Made by a program: the position numbers and the translations under genes. Source: Protea cynaroides (Eukaryota > Streptophyta > Magnoliopsida > Proteales > Proteaceae). Taken from it: a DNA stretch of 64,000 nucleotides. The number at the start of each line of letters is the position of its first letter. The first letter of the stretch is position 1. The stretch covers positions 53,929,007-53,993,006 of the forward strand of contig CM053269.1 of assembly GCA_028583415.1 (NCBI GenBank). The letters are read 5' to 3'. Positions 52,291 through 62,276 of this stretch are shown one piece after another. The notes beneath the pieces were generated by a model. That model was not told the origin of the DNA, did not search any database, and saw only the letters and a list, made by a program, of their open reading frames with translations.

Positions 52291-52363
52291 CCTCAATAGT
52301 GAAAGAACCCATGGAGGTCTCAAGAGTAACCTCCGGAGACCCTCCATCTGCACTTCCCCACAT
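38255..52363 (-). CDS. CYP18-2: cyclophilin-type peptidyl-prolyl isomerase (CYP18-2/PPIL1 type)
   Basis: Single-domain cyclophilin; PPIL1-type members associate with the spliceosome. Exons on -: 52292-52363, 52094-52189, 51955-52016, 49037-49170, 39479-39563, 38255-38300; all GT-AG, 495 nt, 164 aa, equal to the usual length. Conserved isomerase residues are visible: FHRIVK then DFIVQGGDPTGTGRGGESIYG (Arg, Phe, Gln of the active site), ILSMANAGPDTNGSQFFITLAP, LDGKHTIFGRV. The start ATG at 52363 gives MWGSADGGSPEVTLETSMG, matching the family. The Trp seen in cyclophilin A is His here, within APCQHLDG. The gene covers 14.1 kb because intron 4 (39564-49036) has collected LTR elements and a MULE-like element, intron 3 a TRIM and a LINE tail, and intron 5 an Au SINE. 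All insertions leave splice sites intact. Confidence 0.95.
39024..39188 (-). mobile_element. Au-type SINE, near full length
   Basis: On - it has the head GAAGCCTTGGCGCATGG (A box), B box GGGTTCAAATC, and 3' end TGCACTGGGTACGCCC. Duplicated target CTTTTGCCAAAAATAATA at 39006-39023 and 39189-39206 differs at one base. It lies in cyclophilin intron 5, in the sense direction of that gene. Confidence 0.9.
39919..43290 (-). mobile_element. non-autonomous gag-protease LTR retrotransposon (TR-GAG type)
   Basis: Two direct LTRs read on -: 3' LTR 39919-40922 (1004 bp, TGGTAGGGAATT...CCCGTATCA) and 5' LTR 42641-about 43290, the latter cut at its outer end. The primer site TTGGTATCAGA adjoins the 5' LTR at 42640 (initiator tRNA-Met type). 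The 1.7-kb interior holds only gag and protease; protease ends about 100 bp before the 3' LTR, so reverse transcriptase, RNase H and integrase are absent. A GATTA precedes the left LTR; the matching duplication is lost with the truncated right end. Confidence 0.85.
41030..42639 (-). pseudogene. gag-protease remnant of the LTR element
   Basis: Gag part: LNRRFLPLDYKQRMHLKFTQ and LRQENMTVEEYVA then a stop, then DFDWVEDVLVAQFHNGL and the zinc knuckle CYTCRGFGHFASHC (CX2CX4HX4C). Protease-like part: IEPHPHPYKVAWIN, HILLGRPWIFDKKVQHDGY. The active-site loop, normally DGGS or DSG, reads GDDS, so the catalytic Asp position is changed. Frame changes separate gag pieces. Ty3/Gypsy lineage by gag and protease style. 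Confidence 0.8.
43286..45563 (+). mobile_element. second, inverted copy of the gag-protease element
   Basis: LTR C (about 43286-43744, only its 3' half, ending CCCGCATCA) is followed at once by an interior starting in gag at NKEELMA, and LTR D (about 44544-45563) follows. Frame 43745-44547 encodes the gag end and protease (NGGSCTNAVSKDMVNKLGL, IFLSRPWMFDKKVQHNGY). The catalytic Asp is Asn (NGGS). Primer site, most of gag and the zinc knuckle are deleted. LTRs C and D differ in their U3-side content from the - strand copy, so it is a related subfamily. The last 20 or so bp of LTR D are replaced. Confidence 0.8.
45564..46296. other. intron sequence between LTR elements and MULE
   Basis: AT-rich part of cyclophilin intron 4. 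It contains one short imperfect repeat (TTTGTGATTGTGTGATGAGTG, 45904-45945). No gene recognised. Confidence 0.5.
46297..48396. mobile_element. MULE-like element with long terminal inverted repeats and non-transposase cargo
   Basis: Left ATAATAGTTTCTAAACATCA (from 46298) and the reverse complement of the right end (ATAATAGTTTCGAAACATCA, to 48395) continue matching through CCTACCACCCACACCTTTCA for about 75 bp. Length 2.1 kb. Interior shows no transposase. It has direct repeats (ACGCACGCCCGCCC twice near 46610 and 46644) and open frames such as 47850-48200 (MLARKLSPSVLRRLVLVSSL..., like a mitochondrial presequence) and 47515-47751 on - (DYKWDYGGHDLTDFFKKGG). These may be captured host exons as in Pack-MULEs; I do not recognise them. 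No clear 9-bp duplication found. Confidence 0.65.
49418..49830 (-). mobile_element. 5'-truncated L1-type LINE, 3' end only
   Basis: On - the sequence ends TATTCTCTATCACCCAAAAA, the customary tail of plant L1 elements. Upstream, broken frames (WNVGSAKHSEENLHV, ISASWFYVQYITFGGSAIS) look like the C-terminal end of ORF2. Lies in cyclophilin intron 3. Boundaries at the 5' end are approximate. Confidence 0.5.
50922..51301 (+). mobile_element. TRIM (miniature LTR retrotransposon), complete
   Basis: LTRs 50922-51083 and 51151-51301 both begin TGATGCAGCCCG and end TCA, with TTAGTCCCACATTGG in each. Primer site TGGTATCAGAAC starts at 51086, two bases after the first LTR; the polypurine tract CCAAGGGGG directly precedes the second. 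ACAAG flanks both ends (50917-50921, 51302-51306). Total 380 bp, no coding capacity. Lies in cyclophilin intron 3. Confidence 0.95.
52249..52289. repeat. (GA)n microsatellite next to a splice donor
   Basis: GA run directly inside cyclophilin intron 1, starting 3-10 bp after the exon 1 donor. On the transcript it reads (CU)n. Confidence 0.93.
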
Positions 52364-52745
52364 CTCTGAGCTCGGGGATTACCGAAGTGTTTTGCAGTAA
52401 CCAGTGAGCTACTAGGGATCGCACTTTGAACAGATGAACCCCCAAACATGGCTATTTTTGTCATTTCACAAATGGAATAGGGTTATTTAATAACATAATT
52501 ACCAAATTACCCTGTTCCTTGTTGATGCATAAAATATAATATTAAAATGGGAGATTCCCGTGGACTTTCCGGTGACGGAAGCGGGTTTTCACAACTCTCA
52601 ACCTCCTTTGATGGCGTTGAATTAACAGTTCTGTCGTTTCTTCTCTGTGTTAGCTGCGATTTATGGTTCCGTCGAAGCAGAAATTGTGGTAGTCCTCCTA
52701 TGTTAGCTCCGTGATCGACTAGAGACGCCTCGAATCTCTGTAAAG
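52364..52745. promoter_or_regulatory. shared intergenic region of two divergent genes
   Basis: Only 382 bp separate the cyclophilin ATG (-) from the VAMP714 ATG (+), so their promoters must share or overlap. An AT-rich core at 52480-52545 has TTATTTAATAACAT and AAATATAATATT, and an AGGGTTA lies near 52470. A bidirectional promoter is inferred. Confidence 0.6.
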
Positions 52746-55700
52746 ATGGCGATTCTCTACGCAGTGGTTGCCAGGGGAACCATCATGCTTGCGGAGTTTA
52801 GCGCTGTCTCGGGGAACACAGGCGCAGTTGCTCGAAGGATCATGGAGAAATTACCGTCCGAGGCTGATTCGAGACTATGCTTCTCGCAAGATCGATACAT
52901 ATTCCACATACTCAGGTCCGATGGACTCACCTTTCTCTGCATGGCAAATGACACCTTCGGAAGTGCGTATTTAATCCTCTTCTTTGACCAAAAATAACAT
53001 CGTTTAATATCTATTTCATTTTCTTGTTGGTAATTTAGATGTTGATGAATCCAATGAACAATGATCTCTATTCATTATTTATGTTGGGAGATCTGGGTTA
53101 GATTTGATTTCTTGGTTTATGTTAATTCGTATTCTGCTCTGTTCAATCAGCTTAAAGGTACTATTATTGCTTCATGTCGGTAATGCTCTGGCTAAAGCTG
53201 GTAATATTTAAACTGTAATATCAGATGGGATTGATTGCTTCTTTTGCTACGCGTTGATGGGGTCAAACAGAAGCGATTTTTGAATTCTTGTGGCAAAGGA
53301 TGAGGTTCTCAGTACGATATTTACTTGAAGTGGTTCCTCTGATCAACTCACTGACAGAGTGGCAGGTGCTAGCAATGATGAATTGTTGTAGATATTCGCG
53401 GTCCTGCGTTTTAAAATTTGGCAAAGTTTAGATTTTGTTTTTAATCCAATGATTGTATTCTTTTAAATTTTGACACGAGATGTTTACTAGTCAAAAGAAA
53501 GGTGCTTTAACACTGTACAAGGCCAAATAAAAACTAAACATCAGAACTAAGTACTTTAGACAGAATCTTTTCCCTTGGGATGGAGGTAGTATCTCCTCCC
53601 TGAGGATACCTTTCCATAACCAGCGAGGGCGAAAATGCAGCCCAATGTTACAGTTTTACTTTTTGGGAAGCAAAATAAGATCCCTTGAAATCAAATGGCT
53701 GATAGGACATTGTTGAGATGTCCATCCTTATAAAGAAACAATACATTAGTTGGAAAACTTTCAACGAAACAAATTGAGGGGAAAGATCTGGCCTTCCAAA
53801 GTTTTGTAGACTATAACTGAGTTTCAATCAACACCTTTTTCTTCTTTAGTTATGGTTTCTAGTCAATATGGTGTCCTTCTAAAGCTTAGAGTTTTTAATT
53901 TTTCATTTCAGTTGGGGGGTCGGGGGTGTTATGGGCAACAATCAGGCCAAATATGAGGCCATGATAATTGGCATGGAGATCTTGTTGGAACTTCGAGTAT
54001 CAACGGTCAAAATCATTGACGACTCCGAGCTGGTGATCAGGCAGGTTTCCCAGGACTTTCAATGCAATTGGGTTTATGTAGTCATTTTTTCTTGGATTCT
54101 CATTCAATTAGGACATTTCATTTCACAAGTTGTTACATGGGATAAACTGGTGAATTCACCTTGATCCATACAGAAGAATTCCTTGTATGGTACTGAAAAG
54201 ACTGATGCAACTAGGATTTGCAGAGACATTACACAAAAAAATTCTTCTCAAGATAAAGAGATCATTTTTGGATGCTTAATTTGTTGATGCTGGAGAGGAC
54301 AACCCTCCTCTCCCATAACCCCAAACCAAAAAAATTCAATCCACCAGGAAAAATTCAAAGAAGGGTTAGTCAGAAGGTTATTGAATGGATTGCTACTCTA
54401 TCACCCCGAAAGCCCACTTTAAAGGAAGGAATGAAAGCCTGATTGTGCCCATGGGCCTGGTAGGAGAGGTAGACAAGCATCAGCGTCTTCAACTGCTCAA
54501 GCCGGAACAGAAAGACAAAATGTCTATAAAAACAAGGGGAAGGGCAGGGTAGAATCTGATGGGGATCATGGGAGAATGGGGTGTGAGTGACTGATGTGGG
54601 ACAAAAGAAATGCTGGACATGGCCAATGCTGAAAATGGGTTGGCTTTTAATTGGTTTTGAGAAAACTAATGTGCAGGATTCACTCCCCCCCCAACCCCGC
54701 CCAAAAAAAAAAAAAAAACCAAATTCTTGACTAATATTAGACAAATGAAATTTCCAAGACCACCAACTTTGGGGGGACGATGCAGGGGTCGTCCCCCAAA
54801 AGCGGTCAGCCTGTCGGGCAAAGGGTAGACCTGCGCCATATTCTGATGCTGCTCAGGATTTGGATTTCTTTCCTATTTAGTTGTTTCTTTGGATTGTTTC
54901 TATGTTTTAGCTTCTCTTCTTTGTTAAGCTACCTATTAAGAGATTTATTGCATCTTTGGTTCTAGTTAGTTTATATTTTTAAGTTATCTACTTAGTCAAG
55001 GCAACTAGTTAGGGGAGAATATTTAGTTTTCATTGTACTGTTTTCATTATTTATCTTCTTCTTTTTTTCTGAGTGAAGTCCTTTGCCTCCCTGTCATAAT
55101 ATATGCATCTAAATTCTAAACAATCTAAGTTAATTTAAGTACTTATATTTATTGTTTGCTGCACCAATGGACATTTGTATGGGGTTCCACATGCTTATTC
55201 AGATATACCTAGCTGATCCATGGCATTTCTTATTTCCTCATTTCTTTTGGTTTCTTTTGATTTGTAATTGTACACATCTCTTTACATTCCATCCTTTGAT
55301 CCAGGACGTATCCCTTTTTCCTACTTGGAGGATATCCATATGAGATTCATGAAAAACTATGGCAGAGTGGCTTCCTCTGCACCAGCTTATGCAATGAATG
55401 ATGAATTTTCAAGGGTCCTACATCAGCAGATGGAATTCTTTTCCAGTAATCCTACTGCAGACACTCTCAGCCGTGTAAGAGGCGAAGTTGGTGAGGCAAG
55501 TATCTTTTATTTTGTTGGATTTTTTTAATTTTAAAATGATGATCTAATTTTCTTCTGGCACCTGGGAAAGGATTTTCTTGTCGTTGTTTAGAAAGTCTGC
55601 ATCCTGGCTCTTTCCCAGATTAGTCTTGTTGCTATCTATTTGATAATTGAATTGTCAAGGCAAGGCATTTTTCTTATTGACCAAATTTGGTTAATGATTT

Positions 55701-58700
55701 GAATAGAGACTCCATTAATGTTACTTTTTTATTTCTAAATCAATATGAAATCATGGTTTTTGTTCAAGATTGTACTGTTTTAGTTCTGCTGTCTAGGTGT
55801 CATCTAGGCCTATCTAGGTGTCACCAAGCTTAGTGCTGACCAGCTGTTCAAGCTGGCTGCCTTCTTAGTTTTGGGATTAAGTTAAATTCTTAACTTGGTT
55901 CTCCTTATATTTAATTCATTATATGTAATTAGGAGACTAGTATTATTGTTTAACTATGATTTCCTATTTATCTAGGATTCCTTGTCATGTTAACATGTGG
56001 AATTCCTACCTCTAATGTAACTAGGACTCCTTATATTATGGAGTCTTAGACCTATCACTTTACCCCTTTTTGTCTATAAATAGTGACTGCTAAGAGGAGA
56101 GGAATACACATCGATTCTCTCTCTTATCTTTTTTTTATGCTTAGATCATTTATTGCACAAGAAAAAAAAAAGATAATAGGGGATGGGAAAGAAATATACA
56201 CCCTCTATGAGGGAACACCACTCCCCACAAAACAGGGACTAATACAACAAAACCACTACAACAAGCTAGCCATCAAAAGATGGGACTTAAATAGACAACC
56301 GGAATAACAACCAACCCAACCTCCCCCAATTAAGCCCGGCAGAGAAGTAGGCCAAAAAATCACATGAAATGTCAGACGTCTTCAATACGACTGGGAGGCC
56401 TCCGACGGCAGTTGCTTCTTCTCGGAAAGGGAAGGGTAAAGCTGCGGTCGTTGTCCTCCCAACAAGAAGGGACATCGGGAGGCTCCAAGGCTGAGTTCTC
56501 GCTGTCTGAGGACTCCTCATCCTGATTTGAGGCAAGTTTTTGTGGAATTACCGAAATAGGAGGAGAGGTGGACTTTGAGAAAACAGAGGGAGAATAGAAA
56601 GGAGAGGAAAAAGAAGGGCCCAAGTACTGATTACTGATAAGAAAGACATTTGAACGCACTAAACAAGACTTCGGGGGTAGAGAAGACGTATGCCCACCGC
56701 TCACGGGAACAGATTCCTTATCAACAGAAAGAGGAGGAGGTAGGTGCATTGCAGAAAACAGTGGGTCCTACTCAGCAAGAGAGGGGTCGTTATCACCAGC
56801 TGTATCCAAAGAAGACAACCCCAAAGGGTTCACTAGGCAAGGGGAGGGGGCACACTGCACAATGTGATGCAAAGGAGAGGGAAGCTTTGGACTACCTCCC
56901 AACAACGTGTCTAGACAGTGGATTTTAGGATCACCAGCCACCAGTGATCTAGTTTCATCATCTCCAAGGTCAGCTTCTGCTTCTTCTAGATCACCCGGGG
57001 TTGCAAAAGCATTACCCAATGAAATACCGTTTCCTCCCTCCACTTGGCCACCACCTCTCTCATCTTGCAGCATCGTCTCAGGTTCTGCAGGAAGAATGGG
57101 GTTTATTACCGCATTTGCGATACCTTGGGAAATCGGGTCCTTCCTGGTTCTATTGTTGTTGCTGAAAGTATCTATTCGCTGCACCAACCCCTGGTCAAAC
57201 CTAGGATTTCGGGCACCACCAGCCGGCACCTCACCTGCCGCCGGGAAGGTCATCTGAGAAACCACAAAACCTCTTCTCTAGTTTCCGAAACCTTCTTGCT
57301 CGCACACTGAACCATCGCTCCTCCTTCCAGGCCTCACCCATTGATTCTGATCGACTGGTTTCTGTTATCAGACTGGGCAATCTTAGGGCATGAAACAGTC
57401 TTATGCCCAAAGACCCGGGAGTGGGTACATCTTTCCGGTACCCATTTGAATACAATTTTCTGGGAGTATGCATTCCTGCAGTCGTCCCTAATCTTCACTT
57501 CTTTGAGATCGTTCTCAGCTGAAAAATTAACCATGATCCTTGCAAATGCCAATCTGGTTTGTAGGATGGTAGTCTTATCGAATTTTATCAATTTACCAAG
57601 AACCGATCCAATTGCGCTCGAGGCACTGCGGTTCCAAAGATGGAGTGGGAGACCAGATAAGTTGATCCATATTGGAACTTCCCGGACCCCGTTGCAATCC
57701 ATTTGTGTGTCCTACTCCCCGGCTTCACAAAGAAGGGCTTCTGAGCAATCATCATCATCCCCATTTCGACAGCACGTTCAAACACACTAGTGTCTTCAAA
57801 TTTAATCAGATAGCTTCCATCAAGTAGTTGGTACATATCCAACTGATTCTGGGATTTACAAGCACATTCAGGGATCTCCTCACGTACATGAAACCAGGTT
57901 TCTAACCGATAAAGAATCCAATAACAGCTTTGCTTAACTGGTCAGCTTGGATCGACACTTCCTTGTTAGAGCATAGGCCAATGGTCTCGTTATCCTCTTT
58001 CAAGACAGGTTGAGGAGAATACTCTAGGCTATCATTAAGCATGAAGTCATTTAGACTAGCAAATAGCTTGTTGCTCCAGGGCGCATTCTCCCCCATAGGA
58101 CCATGAATCGGAGGTTCAACCAGTTGGAGGGATTCCATAGAACCACCCTCCTGCAGAACAACTTCACTCTCGCAACTACCATGAGAGGCCAGGGTATTCC
58201 CAAGCCTCCCTACCTCCATCATTGGGGTCACCCTTGCCGAGGGCAGAGAGCCGGCAGAACCATTACCTGGACCTCTTCTTTTGAGGGTGATGCTATTATA
58301 TTCTCTCTCCATCTTCTCTCCTTCTCTCCTCACTTTTTTTATATTTTGTTACATGGTATCAGAGCACTAAACTAATCTGTCGATTTGATAATCATTTAAG
58401 GTTTTTCCCTTTCTCTTCTTCTCTCTTTACCCTCCAATAATCAATTTGAATCTCTCGCCGTAATTTGTCCACATAAAATGTTCCATGTGAGGAGGAGAAG
58501 GTATATATATTTGCTCAAGTTCGTGTCTTCTCATTAAGAGAGCGTAGCCTACTACTACCTTGCTCTTAATGGAGTTTGAATCTATTACCGCCTACCACCT
58601 CTTTGCTCATAATGGAGAACTTACCTATTTGCTCATGATGGAGTCCACCACCGCTTACTATGCTCGTGTTGGAGCCTACTACAGTTGCACGTGATGCAAC

Positions 58701-60974
58701 ATTTACTATAGTTGCACGCAATGCAACCTCTACTATGGTTGCACGCAATGCAACCTCTACTATGGTTGCATTGCATGCAACCTCTACTATGGTTGCATGC
58801 AACCTCTACTACCTGCACGTGATGCAACCTCTACAACCTTTTCACTTATGTTGGAGCTTCTATTACTTGCACGTAATGCAACCTCTTCCCTCATGTTGGA
58901 GCCTACTTCGTTACTCTTGATGGAGTCTACTACCTGCACGTGATACAACCTCTTCGCTTGTGTTGGAGCCTCTACTACCTGCACATGATGCAATGTCTTC
59001 ACTCGTGTTGGAGCCTCTACTACCTGCATGTGATGCAATGTCTTCACTCTTCGCTCGTATTGAAGCCTACTTCTTTTTGCTGGCTACTGCTATCTACTGT
59101 TGCTAGTACTACTACTAATACCTGTCAAATTGTTGATTTCAACAAAACTGCTCCAAGCTGGACTTGGATGGTTTACATGTTTCAGCTTGAGGGCAAGTGT
59201 TGAAGATTGTACTGTTTTGGTTCTGTTGTCTAGGTGCCACCTAGGCCTGTCTAGGTGTCACCTAGTTGAGTGCTGACCAGCTGTCCAAGCTGGCTGCCTT
59301 AGTCTTTGGAATTTTGTCCTCCTTATTGTGAATTCATTATATGTAATTAGGAGACTAGTATTATTGTTTAACTAGGATTTATTTTTTTTAAATAGCTTTG
59401 TCATGTTGACATGTGGAATTTCTACCTCTAATGTAATTAAGTTTTTTTTTCTTCTGGAGTTCTAGACCTATCACTTTACTCTTTTTATTTATAAATAGTG
59501 ACTGTTAAGAGAAGAGGATTACACATTAATTCTCTCTCCATCTTCTCTCCTTCTCTCCTCTCTCTTTTTTTTTTTTTTTTTTTTTTTCTTTTTTTCTATT
59601 TTGTTAAAATTTTGAGGGGAGAATAGCTCGATTTTTAACCATTTGTTACACTGAGATAGTTTTCTTTTCCATGTCTGAATAAATACTGAAGATTCTTGAT
59701 TTGTTTTCTGGAAGACAGTAACTGAGGTTCTTTATGATTTTTAGTACAAAGGCAGAAGAAAATTGATTTCTGAACCTGTACAGGTTCTGCTCTCTGCCTG
59801 TATTATGATTTTGAGAAATGGAGACAAGTTTCCTGCCCTCATACTCTGAGTGAATAAAATCCATTTTATTTTATGGGGCTTCCATCTGCTTGGCTTTTCT
59901 GTTAATTTTTGCTATGTTCATGCGGGTTTTCTAAGGCAGACAGTTTGGCTATTTAATTTTTAAGTTGCACTTTTTTCTGACATGAATGAATAATGATATC
60001 CAGATACGCACAATAATGGTGGAGAATATTGAGAAGATACTGGAGAGAGGTGACCGGATTGAACTTCTTGTGGACAAAACTGCAACAATGCAGGACAGTT
60101 CCTTTCACTTCAAAAAGCAATCTAGGCGCCTTCGTCGAGCTCTTTGGATGAAGAATGCCAAGTTATTGTGAGTACCTTCATATCTTGCTAATTAAGCCTA
60201 ATCTGGTCAAATTGAGCATTCTCCAATCAGGAGGCATGCTTAACGCCCTAATTGTTGATCAAACCATGGGGCCATGACCCTCAATTTTAATCAAACCATT
60301 AGGCCATGACCCTCAATCTCCTTTACAATTCTATGCATCTTATGATGATGAAGAGTGTCAGGGGACTCATTCTTTGTGCATGGATGTTCAGCATGCAAGG
60401 ATTTGAATGTTCTATCAACATGACTCCGGTTGGAGCTTTTAAAATTAGCCCCAGATTGGACATTTCTGGCCATCAGATCAATTGACCTTTTTTCTTTTCC
60501 TCCCTGAAAATTGGTTAATTTAGACTGTAGGATCGAATGGCCATATGCTTATTTTCAGTATAGCCAATTCAAGAGATGATTCATTCATTGAATGATCTAA
60601 CATCCAATGCATCCACGCTAAATGATTAGAACGGAGTGCAAGAATGAAGCTTCATGCTGTGAAAATTATCAAGTTTGCAGCTTCCATATATTCTTTTACT
60701 CACTTGACACTTTAAAGGCCTCAATTAGTGGCTTATGTTGTGCTGCCATTTCGCATATATGCTTAGCAGCAATATTGATCTTTGTGTGGTAATTGTGTAT
60801 TTGCTATTCCTTGTATTTTGAACACCCAAGGAGCATTTATAGTTCCCTTGAGGAGCTAAATTGCCTTTCCTCATCAATCACAGGGCCATGCTGACCTGCT
60901 TGATAGTACTGGTGCTGTACATTATTATAGCTGCTTGTTGTGGGGGCATTACTCTTCCTAAATGCCGATCTTGA
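52746..60974 (+). CDS. VAMP714: VAMP71-family R-SNARE (VAMP714 type)
   Basis: Longin R-SNARE for fusion of vesicles with Golgi/vacuolar membranes. Exons 52746-52962, 55305-55495, 60004-60167, 60884-60974: 663 nt, 220 aa. Longin domain about 1-120 (MAILYAVVARGTIMLAEFSA, LCFSQDRYIFHILRSDGLTF), SNARE motif about 125-185 (RVRGEVGEIRTIMVENIEKI; zero-layer Arg in ILERGDRIE), membrane anchor MLTCLIVLVLYIIIAACCGG and short tail ending CRS. The C-terminus LPKCRS favours the VAMP714 subgroup. Intron 2 has a GC donor (GAG|GCAAGT at 55496) and an AG acceptor, and carries a copia-type element. Intron 1 has a gypsy RNase H scrap. Confidence 0.95.
53931..54090 (+). pseudogene. Ty3/Gypsy RNase H fragment in VAMP714 intron 1
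   Basis: NNQAKYEAMIIGMEILLELR followed by VKIIDDSELVIRQVSQDFQC matches the central part of retrotransposon RNase H (NxxAEYEAL and DSxLVIxQV patterns). The first catalytic region and the rest of pol are missing. Short relic. Confidence 0.65.
54091..55304. other. rest of VAMP714 intron 1
   Basis: No gene seen. A C/A-rich stretch at about 54684-54718 (CCCCCCAACCCC then poly-A) is low complexity. Confidence 0.5.
56129..58299 (-). mobile_element. LINE-derived insertion with ORF1 (DUF4283) but no ORF2
   Basis: Nested in the 5' LTR. Flanked by ATTCTCTCTC (56114-56123 and 58300-58309) and ends on - with an AATAAA-like CAATAAATG and poly(A). Coding remains on -: MDMYQLLDGSYLIKFED, EVPIWINLSGLPLHLWNRSA, ARIMVNFSAENDLK (DUF4283 of plant L1 ORF1), then a zinc-knuckle-like CTHSRVFGHKTVSCP whose second Cys is Ser, and a low-complexity C-terminal part to about 56372. 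Frameshifts separate the pieces. No reverse transcriptase lies between ORF1 and the tail. A retrocopy of a DUF4283 host gene is an alternative. Confidence 0.75.
58600..59065 (+). repeat. degenerate tandem repeat inside the copia-type element
   Basis: Units of roughly 30-60 bp built from CCTCTACTACCTGCACGTGATGCAA and GTTGGAGCCTCTACTAC-like words (for example near 58690, 58800, 58930, 58970, 59015). Makes artificial Ala/Thr or His/Cys repeat frames. Non-coding. Confidence 0.85.
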
Positions 60975-61367
60975 TATGCAGCTTGACTGGTATCCAAGTT
61001 CTCCTGAGGTTTGCAGTGGTTGCATTTTAGAAAATGTTGCTTGCGTCTCTATACTTGAGTGAGGTTCCACATGTCCCAAGGTTCGGAATATCTAAATTGT
61101 ATTTGCAAATTACTGCATCTACAAGTGTCCCCACAAATAACGCTGCCAATCATCCCTGCAGAAGCTGCAAATATTCCTTTTGGCGTAATGTGGTGGGCAT
61201 CCCCTCTTCTCATTCTCTTTTATCACTTGTTGCGGATTGTCTTTGTCTCGTGACTCTCGTCCATAAATTCTTTGTCTCGCTCATAAATTCTGGAATCTTC
61301 TGTATATTATTTTGTTTGTCTATTTGTGAAAACTTAGATTCCGCCAATATTTAGATTTGGTTGCCAT
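60975..61367. other. VAMP714 3' flank
   Basis: 3' untranslated region and flank; no other feature recognised. Confidence 0.4.
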
Positions 61368-62168
61368 TGTTAGGAAAATAAGCACGGAACTTTTTTCCTC
61401 CCAATGTAAATATACAGGAAAATTCGACAACAAAAGAAAACCATGAAAAATGAATAGTAATTATGAATAGTAATTTCATAAATAGTAACCATGTGGGCTC
61501 ACGTGGTCAAAAGAGGTGAAAACATAAAATTGAAAAGAACAATCATACACTCAAACAAAGTATTTTACGTGGTTCAACTATGCGTATATAGCTTACGTCT
61601 ACGGGCATAATTAGATCTTCTTCCCGAGAGAACAATTTTACAATCAAATAGCTCTGGATTAAATCCAAACCCAAACCCAAACCTTATATCCAAATCCGAA
61701 TACTCCTTGTACATCCACTCTCAACTTAAACTCTCAACTCCAACTGAAGAGTATTACAAAAATCTTTACATCCTTTCTTTCTCTTTCTGTCTTGTTTTAT
61801 GCACAATACATACTTACAAAAGATGATTTAATCTCTCTTCTCCTCTTCCTATTTATAGAAAAGAGAAGGAAAGATGACATTAACTTTTCACCTATTAACT
61901 TACTCACCATCCAAAGAAAAAAATGATTGCATATTCTCACTTGCTAATTTACTCACCATCCAAAGAAAATATTGTACCCATCGATATCAAGCATTCATTT
62001 TTGACAAACAAAGCAACTTTGTTCTTCTTTTTTCTGCAAAAGTCATGTCAAATGCTTCCCCCCCCCCCCCTCCCCTCCCCTCCCCTCCCCTCCCCTCTTC
62101 CATTTGAATTTTTCTTTGCATTACAATAAACGCTGCCTCCTTTCTTGACTTGGGAGGACAACCCAAGA
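61368..62168. mobile_element. possible solo LTR
   Basis: Starts TGTTAGGAAAATAAGCACGG and contains TTTTACGTGGTTCAACTATG and CTATTTATAGAAAAG (TATA-like), wording frequent in copia LTRs. GCCAT occurs just outside both ends (61363-61367, 62169-62173), but the right end does not finish in CA, so the limits are tentative. Confidence 0.35.
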
Positions 62169-62236
62169 GCCATTTGTGTAGGAGAGTTGCTTTTGCTGTT
62201 TCAATTCATCTTTGTTATAATAATTAAAAAAATTTG

Positions 62237-62237
<1 letters not shown>

Positions 62238-62273
<36 letters not shown>
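62238..62273. repeat. (CT)n microsatellite
   Basis: About 18 CT units in the VAMP714-CASP spacer. Confidence 0.95.

Positions 62274-62276
<3 letters not shown>

Larger units (their letters stand above)
55761..59608 (+). mobile_element. non-autonomous copia-type LTR retrotransposon
   Basis: 5' LTR starts TGTTCAAGATTGTACTG at 55761, is split by a LINE (56129-58299) and ends ATTTTGTTACA at 58353. The primer site TGGTATCAGAGC follows directly (58354). The 3' LTR runs 59198-59608, preceded by CTTGAGGGCAAG, the usual copia polypurine tract. Flanks GTTTT and ATTTT are a near-perfect 5-bp duplication. The 0.85-kb interior has no gag or pol, only a tandem repeat, so it depended on a partner. Lies in VAMP714 intron 2. 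Confidence 0.85.

Noticed and set aside
52757..52974. Frames overlapping VAMP714 exon 1 in other phases and on - strand
   Set aside because: Shadows of the real exon, which matches the longin domain from its first codon.
58566..59203. Possible Ala/Thr or Cys/His repeat protein
   Set aside because: Frames follow a degenerate DNA tandem repeat in the interior of a non-autonomous LTR element; open on both strands.
61874..62129. Pro-rich frames near 62.0 kb
   Set aside because: Caused by a CCCCT low-complexity stretch.
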